From Arsukibacterium sp. (GTDB lineage Bacteria; Pseudomonadota; Gammaproteobacteria; Enterobacterales; Alteromonadaceae), in NCBI RefSeq assembly GCF_018402695.1, contig NZ_JAGYIM010000009.1, forward strand, positions 62,001 through 126,000: a DNA stretch of 64,000 nucleotides. Reading direction: 5' to 3'. Shown piece by piece: positions 24,210-33,288 of the stretch. How positions within the stretch are numbered: position 1 is the stretch's first letter; each line of letters starts with the position of its first letter. The notes below the pieces were generated by a model. That model searched no databases. It saw nothing but the letters and a program-made list of their open reading frames with translations, and had not been told where the DNA came from. The position numbers and the translations under genes are program-made.

Positions 24210-25328
24210 ATGAAAAAAGCTCCAATTATCTGGACCACCACCATTTTATTCAGCCTGACCTTTTTAGTGGCGGCTATCGCCGTACCCTGGTATGCCGTTG
24301 CGATAGGGTTTGGCTGGTTTGAAATTATCGCAACTATTTTAGCTCTCGGCTATTGTGGTATGTCAATCACTGCCGGTTATCACCGCCTGTGGGCCCATAA
24401 AACCTACGATGCGCATCCCATTTTGCAATGGGCTTTTGCTATTGGCGGAGCCTTCGCTTTGCAAAACAGCGCACTGCATTGGTCGTCAGATCACCGGGAT
24501 CATCATCGGCACGTCGATAACAATGATAAAGACCCCTACTCTGCTGGTCGCGGATTCTGGTACAGCCATATTGGCTGGATGCTGCGTGATTATCAGGGCG
24601 ATGTTTATAACGATTATTCCAATGTCCGGGATTTACAAAAAAATCGGGTTGTTGCCTGGCAGCACAAGCATTACCTGGCACTAACCATAGCCACCAACAT
24701 CGGCGTTCCGGTAATACTTGGCTGGATAAGCGGTAATATGCTGGGCATGATCCTCAGTGTAGGCGTATTAAGGCTGGTATTGAGTCATCACTTTACATTT
24801 TTTATTAACTCATTAGCTCACATCTGGGGCAGCCAACCCTATACCGACAAAAACTCTGCCCGGGACAATGGTGTACTGGCTTTTCTTACTTATGGCGAGG
24901 GCTATCACAATTACCACCATATATTCGAATATGATTACAGAAATGGTATCAGGTGGTGGCAGTTTGACCCCACGAAATGGTTAATTAAAACAGCCAGTTT
25001 TGTTGGCCTGACTCGTAACTTGCGCATAGTACCGGAAGAACGTATTGCAATGGCCAAAGCTAAAATGCAATTGCTACGTGCCCAGCAAAAAGCCCAGTTA
25101 CTGCCCAATTCTGAACAACTGTTGCAACTACTGGAACGAGAGTATGAGTTACTGGTTGCCAGAATGCAGGATTTCTATCAGCTTAAAAAGCAATTTGTTG
25201 TCCAGAAAAAGCAAGCCTTGATTGAGCAATATCAATCGGCTGATTTTAAACAGCGCTACCACGAATTTAAGTATCATTTGCAACAACAACATCAGCATTG
25301 GCAAAGGCTGACCGCAGCTTTCCAATGA
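24210..25328 (+). CDS. membrane fatty acid desaturase (acyl-CoA delta-9 type)
   Basis: Introduces a double bond into acyl chains using oxygen and a di-iron centre at the inner membrane. The three His boxes are present: HRLWAH (near residue 56), HRDHH (near 92) and HNYHH (near 231). Four hydrophobic helices flank them. The 372-residue protein has a Gln-rich, coiled-coil-like C-terminal extension of about 90 residues beyond the catalytic domain. The start at ATG 24210 gives MKKAPIIWTTT; no good Shine-Dalgarno is seen. Divergent from fabR, which is likely its repressor. Adds an aerobic route to unsaturated lipids beside FabA/FabB. Confidence 0.92.
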   Translation: MKKAPIIWTTTILFSLTFLVAAIAVPWYAVAIGFGWFEIIATILALGYCGMSITAGYHRLWAHKTYDAHPILQWAFAIGGAFALQNSALHWSSDHRDHHRHVDNNDKDPYSAGRGFWYSHIGWMLRDYQGDVYNDYSNVRDLQKNRVVAWQHKHYLALTIATNIGVPVILGWISGNMLGMILSVGVLRLVLSHHFTFFINSLAHIWGSQPYTDKNSARDNGVLAFLTYGEGYHNYHHIFEYDYRNGIRWWQFDPTKWLIKTASFVGLTRNLRIVPEERIAMAKAKMQLLRAQQKAQLLPNSEQLLQLLEREYELLVARMQDFYQLKKQFVVQKKQALIEQYQSADFKQRYHEFKYHLQQQHQHWQRLTAAFQ

Positions 25329-25334
25329 AACTGA

Positions 25335-25359
25335 AAAAGAGGCTACGGCCTCTTTTTTT
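25335..25359 (+). terminator. rho-independent terminator after the desaturase gene
   Basis: AAAAGAGGC-TACG-GCCTCTTTTTTT. A 9-bp stem directly followed by T residues, 6 bp past the stop codon. Confidence 0.85.
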
Positions 25360-25416
25360 GTTATAAAGACCTGTTATGCTGAGAAGTAATAGTTTTTATT
25401 GAACAAGGCAGTGTTT

Positions 25417-26838
25417 GTGACCGAACAAAGCAAATCTAACAAATCACCTTATGATTATGACGCCATTGTTATCGGCACCGGCCCGGGTGGTGAGGGCGCG
25501 GCGATGTATCTGGCCAAAAGTGGTAAACGGGTAGCCGCTATTGAACGCTACAAATCGGTTGGTGGTGGCTGTACTCATTGGGGCACGATACCGTCAAAGG
25601 CATTACGGCATTCGGTCAGCCGCTTGATTGAGTTTAATGAAAACCCGTTATTTCAATTAGACGACCAACTCACCCGTTTAACCTTTTCCCAGATCCTTAA
25701 GCATGCAGCCGGTGTAATTCGCAAGCAGGTTAAACTAAGAGCCGGCTTTTATGATCGCAATCTGGTAAGAATACATCAGGGAGAAGCGCGGTTTATTGAT
25801 GCCCATACCCTGGAAATAACTGATGGCGAAGGTAGCAGTTACAATCTGACGGCAGAAACCATAGTAATTGCTACCGGGTCCAGGCCTTATCGCCCACCTC
25901 AGGTCGACTTTAACCATTCCCGAATTTACGATAGTGACACTATACTTTCGCTAGTGCATGAACCTAAGCACATTATCATTTATGGCGCAGGGGTTATTGG
26001 CTGCGAATATGCATCGATCTTTCGGGGTCTTGGGGTAAGAGTTGACTTAGTTAACACCCGGGATCGCTTGCTGTCTTTTATGGATGCAGAGATTTCAGAT
26101 TCACTTAGTTATCATTTCTGGAATTCCGGTATGACAATCCGGCATGGCGAAGAGTTTGCGCAGATTGAGGGCCATGAAGATGGCGTCGTTCTGCACTTAC
26201 AGTCTGGTAAAAAAATGAAAGCAGACTGTTTTCTGTTTGCCAATGGCCGCACCGGCAACACAGATATGTTAAATCTGCCGGCGATAAACCTGGAAGCGGA
26301 TAGCCGCGGATTAGTTAAAGTTAATGACCGCTATCAGACCAGTGTTGACAATATTTATGCCGTTGGCGACGTTATAGGATATCCCAGTCTGGCCAGTGCA
26401 GCTTACGATCAGGGACGACTAGCAGGTGAAGCCATTGTAAAAGGTAATTTGGATGGCCACCTGATAGCTGACATTCCTGTTGGTATTTACACCATCCCGG
26501 AAATGAGTTCTGTCGGTAAGACTGAGCAAGAACTGACCAATGCTAAAATACCTTATGAAGTCGGCAGAGCTCAATTTAAGCATCTTGCCAGAGCACAAAT
26601 TGCTAACACCAGCGTCGGCAGTCTGAAGCTACTGTTTCATCGCGATACACTGGAAATACTTGGTATTCACTGTTTTGGTGAACGTGCTGCAGAAATTGTC
26701 CATATAGGTCAAGCTATTATGATGCAAACAAATGGCGGCAATAGCCTGAATTACTTTGTCCATACAACCTTCAATTATCCAACTATGGCCGAAGCATATC
26801 GGGTTGCAGCATTAAATGGTCTTAATAGGCTTTTTTAA
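25417..26838 (+). CDS. sthA: soluble pyridine nucleotide transhydrogenase
   Basis: A cytosolic flavoprotein that converts NADPH and NAD to NADP and NADH. It has the FAD Rossmann motif [29 protein letters not shown] with Cys replaced by Thr at one redox position (normal for this family, which lacks the active disulfide), the NAD-binding [17 protein letters not shown] near 190, and the C-terminal dimer domain with [20 protein letters not shown]. The GTG at 25417 has AAGG 8 bp upstream; a TTG at 25399 would add six residues. Synteny with fabR and trmA is as in E. coli. Confidence 0.96.
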   Translation: MTEQSKSNKSPYDYDAIVIGTGPGGEGAAMYLAKSGKRVAAIERYKSVGGGCTHWGTIPSKALRHSVSRLIEFNENPLFQLDDQLTRLTFSQILKHAAGVIRKQVKLRAGFYDRNLVRIHQGEARFIDAHTLEITDGEGSSYNLTAETIVIATGSRPYRPPQVDFNHSRIYDSDTILSLVHEPKHIIIYGAGVIGCEYASIFRGLGVRVDLVNTRDRLLSFMDAEISDSLSYHFWNSGMTIRHGEEFAQIEGHEDGVVLHLQSGKKMKADCFLFANGRTGNTDMLNLPAINLEADSRGLVKVNDRYQTSVDNIYAVGDVIGYPSLASAAYDQGRLAGEAIVKGNLDGHLIADIPVGIYTIPEMSSVGKTEQELTNAKIPYEVGRAQFKHLARAQIANTSVGSLKLLFHRDTLEILGIHCFGERAAEIVHIGQAIMMQTNGGNSLNYFVHTTFNYPTMAEAYRVAALNGLNRLF

Positions 26839-26891
26839 TTTATAACCACTATGCCTTTGTAACAAACTGAAATTAAACAAGATAATTATTT

Positions 26892-26920
26892 TTGTTTTGA
26901 CAGATAAATCATTGTAAACT
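26892..26920 (+). promoter_or_regulatory. promoter of the Sel1/TonB_C gene
   Basis: TTGTTT (26892-26897), 17 bp, TAAACT (26915-26920), about 44 bp before the start codon. A moderate match. Confidence 0.5.
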
Positions 26921-26963
26921 CGATGAAACAATAAAAAATTGTGGGAAAGTCGTGGAGACCGTT

Positions 26964-28331
26964 ATGCCATTAGTTCGTATTAGTCTGGCTTGGATTGCAA
27001 TCTGCTTCTCCTGGCATGCACTTGCAGATTTCCCTACTGCAAAATCGCTGTTCGAAAAACAAGAATATCAGCTAGCGAAACCAAGGCTGGAAAAGTTGGC
27101 TGAACTGGGTCATGTTGAAGCACAATTTTTGGTCTCCAGAATTTATGCTGAAGGTCTGGGTACTGACGTAGATAATAATAAAGCTTATGCCTGGGCCCTG
27201 ATTGCCCGCGACCGGGATCATCCGGAGGCAGCAAAGCAATATTTAGCGTTAAGACGCAAGCTCGAGTCACGCCGTGATGGCAAAGAAACCTTCAGTGAAC
27301 TAAATAGCAAATATGGTAAGGATGCATTGTTTGGAAACTTATATCCTATAGCAAACAGATTTGTTGTTGGTAGTAGTGGAAAAATAAAAGCGACCCGTCA
27401 GGATGAACCAAGCTACCCGAGTTATTTTGAGCGAGGTGGCGTGTCGGCCTGGGCTGTAGTTCACTATGACATAAATGAAGATGGCAAAGTGGAGAATGCT
27501 AAAGTTATCGCTTCTTTTCCGGTCGATGGTATCAATGAATATGTCCTTCGAGCAGTTAACAGCTGGCGTTTTGAGCCACCACGAGACTTATATGGGGACA
27601 CTATGCGGCTTGAAATGCAGCTGCATAGCTTCCAGATAAAAGCATCTCAAGGCTCACAGTCACGCCGCTTTAATCGTGACAATCAGGAATATCTGGACGC
27701 GATAGCCGCTGCCGCCGAGGCTGAATTTGCCGAGTATCAATACTTGTATGCCATTCTGGCGGAAAGCAATATTGTTAAAACCGAGAACCCATTAGAATGG
27801 TATCAAAGAGCGGCAATTAATGGTCATCAGACTGCCCAGTACCGATTAGCACAATGCCTGATCACGGGTAATGGTTGCGATAAAGACCGCAGTAAAGCTG
27901 TAAATTGGCTCGCTGTAGCGGCTGAAGGTGGCAACCCCAAGGCCGCTTATTTGCTGGCTCAGGAGCTACTGGATAGCAACAATGTCAACTTCGAACCACG
28001 AAAAGCCGCCCGCTATCTGGAACTGGCGGCGCTGCAGGAATACATGCCCGCTATAGCTGACTATGCGTCATTACTCGCCATGTCAGATGATCCGGAAATC
28101 TATAACCCCAATAAAGCGGTTAGTCTGGCCGAACAAGGGCGGGCTATCGACCCTAACCACCCGGATTTATTATCTACTCTGGGTATCGCGTTTATTGAGC
28201 TTGGCCAGCAAGGGCGAGGTGAAGCCATGTTGCAACAGGCTATAGCTGAAGCAAAGAAGCGTAACTGGGCAACAGAAAATTTTGAGGATTTATTGTTGGA
28301 TTATCAAACTTCTGTTGCCGGAATGAATTAA
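26964..28331 (+). CDS. secreted Sel1-repeat protein with embedded TonB C-terminal domain
   Basis: A 455-residue protein with an N-terminal signal peptide (cleavage probably after ALA, near residue 22). Sel1-like TPR repeats follow at about 25-95 (GHVEAQFLVSRIYAEGLG), a TonB_C-like fold at about 155-230 (RGGVSAWAVVHYDINEDGKV, then SWRFEPP), and more Sel1/TPR repeats to the end. TonB_C usually ends a protein and contacts outer-membrane receptors; here it is sandwiched between repeats. The protein lacks the N-terminal membrane anchor of true TonB, so it is more likely a periplasmic scaffold than an energy transducer. Start ATG 26964 has GGAG 7 bp upstream. Confidence 0.82.
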   Translation: MPLVRISLAWIAICFSWHALADFPTAKSLFEKQEYQLAKPRLEKLAELGHVEAQFLVSRIYAEGLGTDVDNNKAYAWALIARDRDHPEAAKQYLALRRKLESRRDGKETFSELNSKYGKDALFGNLYPIANRFVVGSSGKIKATRQDEPSYPSYFERGGVSAWAVVHYDINEDGKVENAKVIASFPVDGINEYVLRAVNSWRFEPPRDLYGDTMRLEMQLHSFQIKASQGSQSRRFNRDNQEYLDAIAAAAEAEFAEYQYLYAILAESNIVKTENPLEWYQRAAINGHQTAQYRLAQCLITGNGCDKDRSKAVNWLAVAAEGGNPKAAYLLAQELLDSNNVNFEPRKAARYLELAALQEYMPAIADYASLLAMSDDPEIYNPNKAVSLAEQGRAIDPNHPDLLSTLGIAFIELGQQGRGEAMLQQAIAEAKKRNWATENFEDLLLDYQTSVAGMN

Positions 28332-28336
28332 CTGAA

Positions 28337-28356
28337 AGGCCATCAGCTGATGGCCT
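28337..28356. terminator. perfect 20-bp palindrome between convergent genes
   Basis: AGGCCATCAG/CTGATGGCCT, lying between two convergent stop codons. It would form a 10-bp stem with a minimal loop in either transcript, but no T tract follows on either side. A bidirectional terminator is the likeliest role. Confidence 0.5.
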
Positions 28357-28361
28357 GAACC

Positions 28362-29441
28362 TTACTCTTTATCCGTTGTATCCAAATGATAAGTGCGGCT
28401 TAAAGACTGCACGGCATCAATAAATATTCCCGCTTTTTCAGGGTCAACGTCAGGCGTGATACCATGCCCTAGATTAAACACGTGCCCCGAACCCTGACCA
28501 AAACTATCCAGAATAGATTGTACTTCCTGGCGGATACGCTCCGGCGAGCCAAGCAATATCGACGGGTCCATATTTCCCTGCAAAGCTACCTTCTCGCCTA
28601 CTCTTGCCCGGGCATTACCAATATCTGTCGTCCAGTCCAAACCCAAACCATCACAGCCTGTGGCAGCAATTACTTCCAGCCACTGACCACCATTTTTAGT
28701 AAATAACGTTACTGGCACCTTACGACCGTCCGCTTCACGGGTTAAGCCATTCACTATGGTTTGCATATAGCTTAATGAAAACTCTTTATAATCACGCGGT
28801 GTCAAAATGCCGCCCCAGGTATCAAATATCATCACTGACTGGGCACCGGCGGCAATCTGTGCGTTCAGGTAAAGCACCACGCTTTGCGCAAGTTTATCGA
28901 GCAACATGTGCAGTACTTCTGGCTCACTGTACATCATCTTCTTAATGATACTGAAGGTTTTGCTGCCACTGCCTTCTACCATATAGGTCGCCAGAGTCCA
29001 TGGGCTACCTGAAAACCCAATTAACGGCACGCTGCCATTCAGTTCACGACGAATAGTGCGAACGGCATCCATTACATATCTTAGTTCTTGTTCTGGATCA
29101 GGCACCGGCAAATTAACTACATCCATAAAATCGCGGATAGGTCGCTGAAATTTAGGACCTTCACCCTCACCAAAATATAGTCCAAGGCCCATAGCATCTG
29201 GAATAGTTAAAATATCACTGAATAAAATTGCTGCATCAAGAGCATAGCGACGTAAAGGCTGCAACGTAACTTCGCAAGCCAATTCAGGATTCTTACAAAG
29301 TGACATAAAGTCACCTGCCACTGCTCTGGTGGCACGATACTCTGGCAAATAACGACCTGCCTGTCGCATCATCCAAACGGGTGTACGGTCAACGGGCTGC
29401 TTCAACAGTGCTCGCAGGTAACGGTCGTTTTGTAAACGCAT
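28362..29441 (-). CDS. hemE: uroporphyrinogen decarboxylase
   Basis: Decarboxylates uroporphyrinogen III to coproporphyrinogen III in haem synthesis. The 359-residue protein has the signature [19 protein letters not shown] at residues 20-40, [16 protein letters not shown] near 145, and the catalytic Asp region [15 protein letters not shown] near 82. It follows nudC on the same strand after a 288-bp gap that holds a candidate small RNA on the other strand. The hemE-nudC-rsd neighbourhood is shared with E. coli. Confidence 0.97.
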   Translation of the reverse strand: MRLQNDRYLRALLKQPVDRTPVWMMRQAGRYLPEYRATRAVAGDFMSLCKNPELACEVTLQPLRRYALDAAILFSDILTIPDAMGLGLYFGEGEGPKFQRPIRDFMDVVNLPVPDPEQELRYVMDAVRTIRRELNGSVPLIGFSGSPWTLATYMVEGSGSKTFSIIKKMMYSEPEVLHMLLDKLAQSVVLYLNAQIAAGAQSVMIFDTWGGILTPRDYKEFSLSYMQTIVNGLTREADGRKVPVTLFTKNGGQWLEVIAATGCDGLGLDWTTDIGNARARVGEKVALQGNMDPSILLGSPERIRQEVQSILDSFGQGSGHVFNLGHGITPDVDPEKAGIFIDAVQSLSRTYHLDTTDKE

Positions 29442-29539
29442 AATTCATTCGCCTTCAATAAAAACTGCGCAAGTTTACCATCTGTGTCCGCCTGACTCTA
29501 GGGCATTAATCTGCAGTTCATATTTTTTCAGAGCACAGC

Positions 29540-29568
29540 TTGTATCTGTTAACACTATCTGTTATAAA
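29540..29568 (+). promoter_or_regulatory. promoter of candidate small RNA
   Basis: Plus strand TTGTAT (29540-29545), 17 bp, TATAAA (29563-29568). It faces an 80-nt stretch ending in a strong terminator, with no reading frame between. Confidence 0.55.
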
Positions 29569-29575
29569 CTACTTG

Positions 29576-29657
29576 CGCTAGTGAAGAATTATAAGCGAGA
29601 AGCCTGTTTAACAGGACCATGCTGTACTAAGTTAAGCCACATTTTGTGGCTTTTTTA
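29576..29657 (+). ncRNA. candidate small RNA in the nudC-hemE gap
   Basis: An orphan transcript unit: a sigma70-like promoter just upstream, an internal hairpin CCTGT-TTA-ACAGG at about 29603-29615, an unpaired A/T-rich linker, and a rho-independent terminator at 29634-29657 (AAGCCACA-TTT-TGTGGCTT then six T). It is antisense to the flanking operon direction but overlaps neither gene. The size and the 3' poly-U hairpin are those of Hfq-dependent RNAs. No known family was recognised. Confidence 0.5.
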
Positions 29658-29663
29658 TTTGCT

Positions 29664-29705
29664 GCCATCCATGGCGCAAACCCTTCGGGCCAACGCTTCG
29701 CATTG
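29664..29705. repeat. REP-like repeat
   Basis: GCCATCCATGGC palindrome (29664-29675), then CAAACCCTTCGGGCC-AA-CGCTTCGCATTG. The second half closely matches the minus strand of the murB-5S gap (about 15269-15299), which suggests a dispersed extragenic repeat of this genome. Confidence 0.5.
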
Positions 29706-29708
29706 TTA

Positions 29709-29731
29709 AAAATCATTCCAGATGATTTTTT
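29709..29731. terminator. A/T hairpin at the nudC stop
   Basis: AAAATCAT-TCCAG-ATGATTTT followed by T on the plus strand. The nudC stop codon touches it. The stem is AT-rich, so it is at best a modest terminator for either strand. Confidence 0.4.
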
Positions 29732-30536
29732 ATTTGTTGTCATCCAGTAACTCTCTTTGTTGTAGTTGTCTGATTATTCTGCCTGAAAGGGTTTCGACAG
29801 GCGGCACTTCCGGCAAATCATTTAAATCAAACCAGGCCGCTTCAGCAATTTCATTTGGTTGGCACACAATATCGCCATCCAGATAGTCTGCGGTAAACCC
29901 GGTCATCAAGGAATGAGGAAAAGGCCAAGGCTGACTACCAACGTAACATAAATTAGTAATATCGACTCCCACCTCTTCTTTCACTTCACGGGCTGCGGCT
30001 TGTTCCAGTGTTTCAGCTGATTCTACGAAACCCGCAAGAATGGAGAAAAAACCGGCTTTATGCCGGGTAGACCGTGCTAGCAGTATTTGGCCCGGACGGG
30101 TAATGCCTACCAGCACACAAGGCGCAATCCGGGGGTAACAGCGATGGCCACATTTGCCACATAGTGCTGCCAGCTCCCAGTTAACCAGATGCATAGCACT
30201 GCCACACTGGCCGCAAAAACGATGGGTTTGTAAAAACAACGCAACCTGCAACGCCCTTGCTGCCAGTTGAAACAACATCTCATCTTGAGCTAGCAGGCTG
30301 CGGGCTGAATGCCATGATGTTTCATCAACAATTTGATCATGATCGACCACCAAGTAACAGGGTTGTTTCTGATACTCACCTAACCAGCAAATTTGCTCAG
30401 GCTCAGCTGCAATGGCTAAATTAGCCAGCGTCCCATGCGGCACCTCACCATCAGCTGTCAGATATAAACGCCCTTTATTAACAACAAACCAGAAGCCTGT
30501 TTTATTGTTTGGCAGCGATATACTGTGCTTTATCAT
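29730..30536 (-). CDS. nudC: NADH pyrophosphatase / NAD-capped RNA hydrolase
   Basis: Cleaves NADH to NMNH and AMP and removes NAD caps from RNA 5' ends. The 268-residue protein has the four-Cys zinc site in two pairs (CGQCGSA and CGKCGHRCYPR, about residues 105-135), the Nudix box GFVESAETLEQAAAREVKEE near 172-191, and the SQPWPFPHSLM motif that sets NAD(H) specificity. Divergent from rsd, upstream of hemE. Confidence 0.96.
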   Translation of the reverse strand: MIKHSISLPNNKTGFWFVVNKGRLYLTADGEVPHGTLANLAIAAEPEQICWLGEYQKQPCYLVVDHDQIVDETSWHSARSLLAQDEMLFQLAARALQVALFLQTHRFCGQCGSAMHLVNWELAALCGKCGHRCYPRIAPCVLVGITRPGQILLARSTRHKAGFFSILAGFVESAETLEQAAAREVKEEVGVDITNLCYVGSQPWPFPHSLMTGFTADYLDGDIVCQPNEIAEAAWFDLNDLPEVPPVETLSGRIIRQLQQRELLDDNK

Positions 30537-30700
30537 GCTAAGGTCCTTAATTGACGTGGTTTATTCAGTTACATATCAGTGTGCTGTTGTTATGATACGG
30601 CTTGTGCACTGGGCTGACCAATAAAAAAATGGTTGATCTTTAGTGTGAAATTCTTTTAATTAGAGGTAGCAGAATTTTTACTGCTCTTAAGGAGAAGGCA

Positions 30701-31186
30701 ATGTACCGTCGTGTGCAACAAGCGCAAAAGAAGTGGGGAGGGTCGTTAACTGCAATAGATAACTGGCTTGACGAGCGTCAGCAGCTGATTGTCAGTTATT
30801 GTAAGTTGGCTGGCTTACCACCATTTGAGAAGGACCGCCATACGCTGCCGGCTCAGGAAAAAATTCGTGAATTCTGTCAATTGCTGATGGACTATTTGTC
30901 AGCTGGGCACTTTGAAGTTTATGAACGTATTGTCGACCAGTGCACCATCAACGGCACCGACTCCCGTAAGTTAGCCGATAGTTTGTATCCAAAGATCTCA
31001 ATATCAACCGATCTAGCCTTGAGCTTCAATGACGCTTATGCCGATCATTTAAGTACTCGCAATAGCGCAGCATTTGACCGGGAGCTTTCTGAACTGGGTC
31101 AGGCATTGGAAGAACGATTTGAACTTGAAGATGAACTGATTGACACTCTGCATGCCAAACACACCGATACCAGTGTGTCAGCCTGA
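30701..31186 (+). CDS. rsd: anti-sigma70 factor Rsd
   Basis: Rsd binds the housekeeping sigma factor in stationary phase, favouring alternative sigma factors, and in E. coli also stimulates SpoT. The 161-residue all-helical protein aligns along its length with E. coli Rsd (158 residues), with WLDERQQLIVSYCKLAG, DYLSAGHFEVYERI and the C-terminal ALEERFELEDELID. A GGAG site precedes the ATG. It is divergent from nudC; a weak promoter-like pair (TTGATC-17-TTAATT) lies 50 bp upstream. Confidence 0.93.
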   Translation: MYRRVQQAQKKWGGSLTAIDNWLDERQQLIVSYCKLAGLPPFEKDRHTLPAQEKIREFCQLLMDYLSAGHFEVYERIVDQCTINGTDSRKLADSLYPKISISTDLALSFNDAYADHLSTRNSAAFDRELSELGQALEERFELEDELIDTLHAKHTDTSVSA

Positions 31187-31249
31187 GATAAAAAACATCA
31201 GGGTTTAGCAGCAGCGACGGCCAAACCGGTGTCGCTGCCATTATAATTG

Positions 31250-31981
31250 TTATTCGCCGGCAACAATTTCCAGTAATTCAACTTCAAATACTAAAACACT
31301 GTGTGGGGTAATAACGCCCATATCACGCTCACCATAAGCCAGCTCAGATGGAATGGTAAATTTATACTTTGAACCCACGTTCATCAGCTGCACGCCCTCT
31401 GTCCAACCCGGTATTACCCGGTTTAGCGGGAATTCAGCAGGTTCGTCACGGTCGTAAGAACTATCAAATTTAGTGCCATCTGTCAGAGTGCCGGTGTAAT
31501 GAACTTTTACAACATCAGTGGCCGCCGGCTTCGGGCCGTCACCCTCTTCCAGTACTTCATACTGTAAACCCGAATCGGTAACAGTGACGCCTTCTTTACC
31601 GGCATTTTGCTCTAAATATGCCTTGCCGGCAGCAATCACAGCTTCAGATTCAGCGGCGGCGATTTCAGCTTGCTTAGCCCGGTATTGCTCATCCAAACTG
31701 GCTAACAGCTGTTGGATTTCGTCATCGCTGACACTGGAGTTACCAGCCAGACCGTCTTTAACACCTTGCATAATTAAATCGCTGTCTAATTCAACCGCAA
31801 TTTTTTCATATTCCTGGATAGTACTTTCCAGATAGCGGCCCGCTGAAACACCCAAGCTATAGGCTTGTTTGGCTTGTTCAGTATCTAGTGCCGGCGCCGC
31901 TTCTGCTTGGGGCTCTTTCTGGCAGGCGCTTAAAGTCAGTACCGCAATGGCAATTAATGATAATTTGGTTGTTACGCGCAT
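31250..31981 (-). CDS. fkpA: FKBP-type peptidyl-prolyl isomerase lipoprotein
   Basis: A prolyl isomerase and chaperone. The 243-residue protein starts with a lipoprotein signal ending in the lipobox LSAC (Cys at about residue 20), so it is lipid-anchored, unlike soluble E. coli FkpA. An N-terminal helical dimerisation domain (about 35-130, YSLGVSAGRYLE) precedes the FKBP domain (about 135-240) with VKVHYTGTLTDGTKFDSSYDR and RVIPGWTEGVQLM. It lies near slyX, as in E. coli. Confidence 0.93.
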   Translation of the reverse strand: MRVTTKLSLIAIAVLTLSACQKEPQAEAAPALDTEQAKQAYSLGVSAGRYLESTIQEYEKIAVELDSDLIMQGVKDGLAGNSSVSDDEIQQLLASLDEQYRAKQAEIAAAESEAVIAAGKAYLEQNAGKEGVTVTDSGLQYEVLEEGDGPKPAATDVVKVHYTGTLTDGTKFDSSYDRDEPAEFPLNRVIPGWTEGVQLMNVGSKYKFTIPSELAYGERDMGVITPHSVLVFEVELLEIVAGE

Positions 31982-32067
31982 TCAATTCTCCAATTTTTGG
32001 CAGCCTGGCTGCAAAAGTGTGTTTTAATAATTCGTCAGGTTCTGACCTATACTAACGGTTTGTGCGA

Positions 32068-33057
32068 ATGAGGTTAACACCCACAATGAAATATCCTGTG
32101 CTTTTTCTTACTTTTTTCATCGTATCCTGTACAAAAGTAGAAACAACAGCACTGCAACAGTGGCAGCATGTCGCTCAGGGTAGTTATGCAGCGGAAATTT
32201 CCCATGATGGCGATTTTGCGGTGGTGTCGTCGGTCCAGGATGGTATCGCTTTCTGGGATCTGCAGCAAAATGCGCTTAAATACCAGTGGCAACATCAGAC
32301 TGACCAGCAGAATTTGGTATTCAATCTGGCCATTAGCCCGGATAACAGCCACGTGTTGAGCGCCGATCAACAAACCTTTGCCTTGTGGCGTACTGATAAC
32401 GGTGAAAATGTCGGTTTCTGGCAACTTGATCAGTCCGCTGTCAGGGACATTGCGGTATCTGCCAATGGTGCCCATATGCTTATTGGCAAAAGCGATGGCG
32501 CGGTGCAACATATTACGCTATCGAGTGGCCGGCGCCTGGAGTTTCTGGGGCACTCAGAAAAAATTAACAGCGTGGCGATGTCGCCCAATGGCCGCTATGC
32601 CCTGACAGGTGGCAATGATTATCAGGCTTACTTGTGGGATACCGACAGTGCCCAGATAGTCCATACTTTCAGTCATCCCAGCCGGGTAAGCAAAGTGGCA
32701 CTGGATCCACAAGGTCGCTTTGCATTTACTGCTGACAGTCAAAGCCTGGCCAGAATTTGGGATGTGCAAACCGGCGCTTTGATCAGTACCTTACAAATTA
32801 CCGCCAGACAGCAGGTTTTCAGCGCAGTGCGCTTTAGCGACGACGGTGAGCATCTGCTGACCGGCGCCCCTACCCGCAGTCTGGTGCTGTGGCGAATCAG
32901 TGATGGTCAGGAGCTTCAGCGTTGGCGGGTAATGCCTCGTGATGGTAGCCGGCCGGCCAGTGCCGTGGTGCATGCAGTAGCATTCTTAAGTCCAACACGT
33001 ATAATCAGTGAAAGCTCAAGTGGCTATGCCGAGGTATGGGAAATAACTAATGACTGA
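32068..33057 (+). CDS. WD40-repeat lipoprotein
   Basis: About 329 residues with a probable lipoprotein signal (hydrophobic run ending IVSC) and about six WD40 blades forming a beta-propeller, for example residues around 170-200 (HSEKINSVAMSPNGRYALTG, then LWDTDS). The family is found beside fkpA and slyX in related bacteria; its partner is unknown. Three in-frame starts compete (GTG 32062, ATG 32068, ATG 32086); 32068 gives the most normal signal length. Its end overlaps slyX by 8 bp, so the two are translationally coupled. Confidence 0.85.
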   Translation: MRLTPTMKYPVLFLTFFIVSCTKVETTALQQWQHVAQGSYAAEISHDGDFAVVSSVQDGIAFWDLQQNALKYQWQHQTDQQNLVFNLAISPDNSHVLSADQQTFALWRTDNGENVGFWQLDQSAVRDIAVSANGAHMLIGKSDGAVQHITLSSGRRLEFLGHSEKINSVAMSPNGRYALTGGNDYQAYLWDTDSAQIVHTFSHPSRVSKVALDPQGRFAFTADSQSLARIWDVQTGALISTLQITARQQVFSAVRFSDDGEHLLTGAPTRSLVLWRISDGQELQRWRVMPRDGSRPASAVVHAVAFLSPTRIISESSSGYAEVWEITND

Positions 33058-33277
33058 ACGAGATGCTGCAATGCAGCAACAACTAATTGAGCTGGAGAGT
33101 AAACTGGCTTTTCAGGAAGACACGGTTAACAGCCTGAACAATGAATTACATCAGCATCAGCAGCGGATAGAAAAATTGCAACAACAGGTTATGCTCCTGG
33201 CCGAAAAGCTGCGGCAACTACCTGATGATCAAGGCATATTGCGTCCGGAAGAAGAGCCGCCGCCGCCGCATTATTAA
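33050..33277 (+). CDS. slyX: SlyX protein
   Basis: A 75-residue coiled-coil protein (heptads from about residue 8 to 57) ending in the characteristic Pro-rich tail PEEEPPPPHY. E. coli SlyX has 72 residues and no firm function. It overlaps the WD40 gene and sits within 1.1 kb of fkpA, preserving the slyX-fkpA link. Confidence 0.93.
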   Translation: MTERDAAMQQQLIELESKLAFQEDTVNSLNNELHQHQQRIEKLQQQVMLLAEKLRQLPDDQGILRPEEEPPPPHY

Positions 33278-33288
33278 TATCTTGCAGG

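Noticed and set aside
31211-31238. GCAGCGAC/GTCGCTGC inverted repeat between rsd and fkpA as a terminator
   Set aside because: The loop is 12 nt and there is no T tract on either side. It may be a bidirectional end but cannot be claimed.
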